Shown here piece by piece: positions 6,196-6,686 of a DNA stretch of 6,686 nt. The notes under the pieces are model-generated. The model saw only the letters and a program-made list of their open reading frames with translations, had not been told where the DNA came from and ran no database searches. Source of the stretch: IMCC26077 sp044344975 (GTDB lineage Bacteria > Actinomycetota > Actinomycetes > Nanopelagicales > Nanopelagicaceae); contig JBIJBY010000067.1 in NCBI GenBank assembly GCA_044344975.1, positions 1-6,686 of the forward strand. Reading direction: 5' to 3'. How positions within the stretch are numbered: the stretch's first letter is position 1; each line of letters opens with the position of its first letter. Both the position numbers and the translations under genes were made by a program.

Positions 6196-6236
6196 GTTGA
6201 GTGCGCATCCGTACCTTGAGAACTCAACAGCGTGCC
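6196..6236 (+). promoter_or_regulatory. boxA-like conserved rRNA leader element
   Basis: TTGAGAACTCAACAG at 6216-6230, followed by CGTGCC, closely resembles the element I recall from mycobacterial rrn leaders (TTTGAGAACTCAATAG) and other actinobacteria, where it forms part of the boxA antitermination region bound by NusB/NusE. It lies about 155 bases downstream of the predicted start and 155 bases upstream of 16S. It is self-complementary (TTGAG-AA-CTCAA) and its right half can alternatively pair with GTTGAGT at 6196-6202 (ACTCAAC, 6222-6228). Resemblance is from memory, not alignment. Confidence 0.6.
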
Positions 6237-6244
6237 ATAAAGTC

Positions 6245-6276
6245 AATGCCAATTTTTAACTCGTCGGCATTCTTTT
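6245..6276 (+). other. Leader hairpin followed by a T-run
   Basis: AATGCC (6245-6250) and GGCATT (6266-6271) form a perfect 6-pair stem with a 15-base loop, followed directly by CTTTTT. It looks like a weak intrinsic terminator just downstream of the boxA-like element; in an rRNA leader it may instead be a folding or processing element. Confidence 0.4.
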
Positions 6277-6280
6277 TGCG

Positions 6281-6307
6281 CTGCGCACTTATGTGTGCAG
6301 TACTTTT
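6281..6307 (+). other. Leader hairpin with 4-base loop and short T-run
   Basis: CTGCGCAC (6281-6288), loop TTAT, GTGTGCAG (6293-6300) form an 8-pair stem with one G-U pair, followed by TACTTTT. It is the most stable-looking simple hairpin in the leader. It may guide rRNA precursor folding or RNase cleavage; termination is less likely because the T-run is short. Confidence 0.45.
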
Positions 6308-6350
6308 GAGAGTGTCAACGATTCCTTTGGTAGAAGACAAATAACGACAG

Positions 6351-6375
6351 TTGTTTGACTCTGCTAGGCAAACAA
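6351..6375 (+). other. Inverted repeat just upstream of the 16S 5' end
   Basis: TTGTTTG (6351-6357) and CAAACAA (6369-6375) are perfect 7-base arms around an 11-base loop, ending about 10 bases before the expected mature 16S 5' end. This places it where 16S precursor processing usually occurs. The long-range partner strand 3' of 16S is outside the window, so the local hairpin may compete with the usual processing stem. Confidence 0.45.
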
Positions 6376-6385
6376 ACCAAAAGAA

Positions 6386-6686
<301 letters not shown>

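Larger units (their letters stand above)
5919..6385 (+). other. Spacer between tyrS and 16S rRNA: rRNA promoter and leader, no protein gene
   Basis: This 467-base stretch has no reading frame on either strand that looks like a real protein. The short minus-strand frames (5912-6115, 6224-6445, 6315-6575) have no recognisable motifs, and the last two run into or across the 16S gene. Composition shifts along it: 6001-6060 is about 62% G+C, while 6301-6360 is about 37%. It holds the terminator candidate, a nested inverted repeat, the rRNA promoter, a boxA-like element and leader hairpins, listed separately. No tRNA was seen. Confidence 0.8.

Noticed and set aside
6306..6336. Possible second promoter TTGAGA-19-TAGAAG in the leader
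   Set aside because: Spacing is long and the -10 is poor; the segment overlaps leader hairpins and would leave almost no leader, so the promoter at 6028 is much better.

Overview
The window reads as one dense plus-strand block from an actinobacterium. In order it holds the 3' part of argJ, then argB, argD, argR, argH and tyrS, then a 467-base spacer, and finally the first ~300 bases of a 16S rRNA gene that runs off the right edge. The actinobacterial assignment rests on three points: the arg gene order ending in argR and argH, an rRNA leader element (TTGAGAACTCAACAG) that I recall from mycobacterial and other actinobacterial rrn leaders, and the style of the proteins (ArgJ C-terminus YVHENSAYSS, ArgH THLQHAQP, TyrRS KFGKT). 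Base composition is only moderate in G+C and adenine/thymine-ending codons are common. This would fit a low-GC, streamlined lineage such as the freshwater Nanopelagicales (acI) group, but that placement is tentative.

Positions 1-4654 form an arginine biosynthesis operon with essentially no intergenic DNA. Junctions are ATGA overlaps (argJ/argB, argB/argD, argR/argH), a TAATG overlap (argD/argR) and an 8-base overlap (argH/tyrS). ArgJ recycles the acetyl group from N-acetylornithine to glutamate, ArgB phosphorylates N-acetylglutamate, ArgD makes N-acetylornithine, and ArgH releases arginine from argininosuccinate. ArgR is the arginine-responsive repressor. The argF (ornithine carbamoyltransferase) and argG (argininosuccinate synthase) genes, which sit between argD/argR and argR/argH in the full actinobacterial cluster argCJBDFRGH, are absent here. 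argC would be expected to the left of the window.

Positions 4647-5918 are tyrS, starting at GTG inside the end of argH behind a strong ribosome binding site. The spacer 5919-6385 has no convincing protein gene. It carries a weak AT-rich terminator candidate, a GC-rich nested inverted repeat, a good sigma70-type promoter (TTGACC-16-CATAAT) and a leader of about 325 bases with a boxA-like element and several hairpins. The 16S rRNA starts near 6386.

The content is core metabolism and translation, and I see no mobile element, CRISPR array or obviously new system. The points most worth checking are an ArgB whose sequence predicts loss of arginine feedback inhibition, a strong internal start in the argH tail that encodes an ArgH-like MAKLWG beginning, the compacted operon without argF and argG, and the structured rRNA promoter and leader region.
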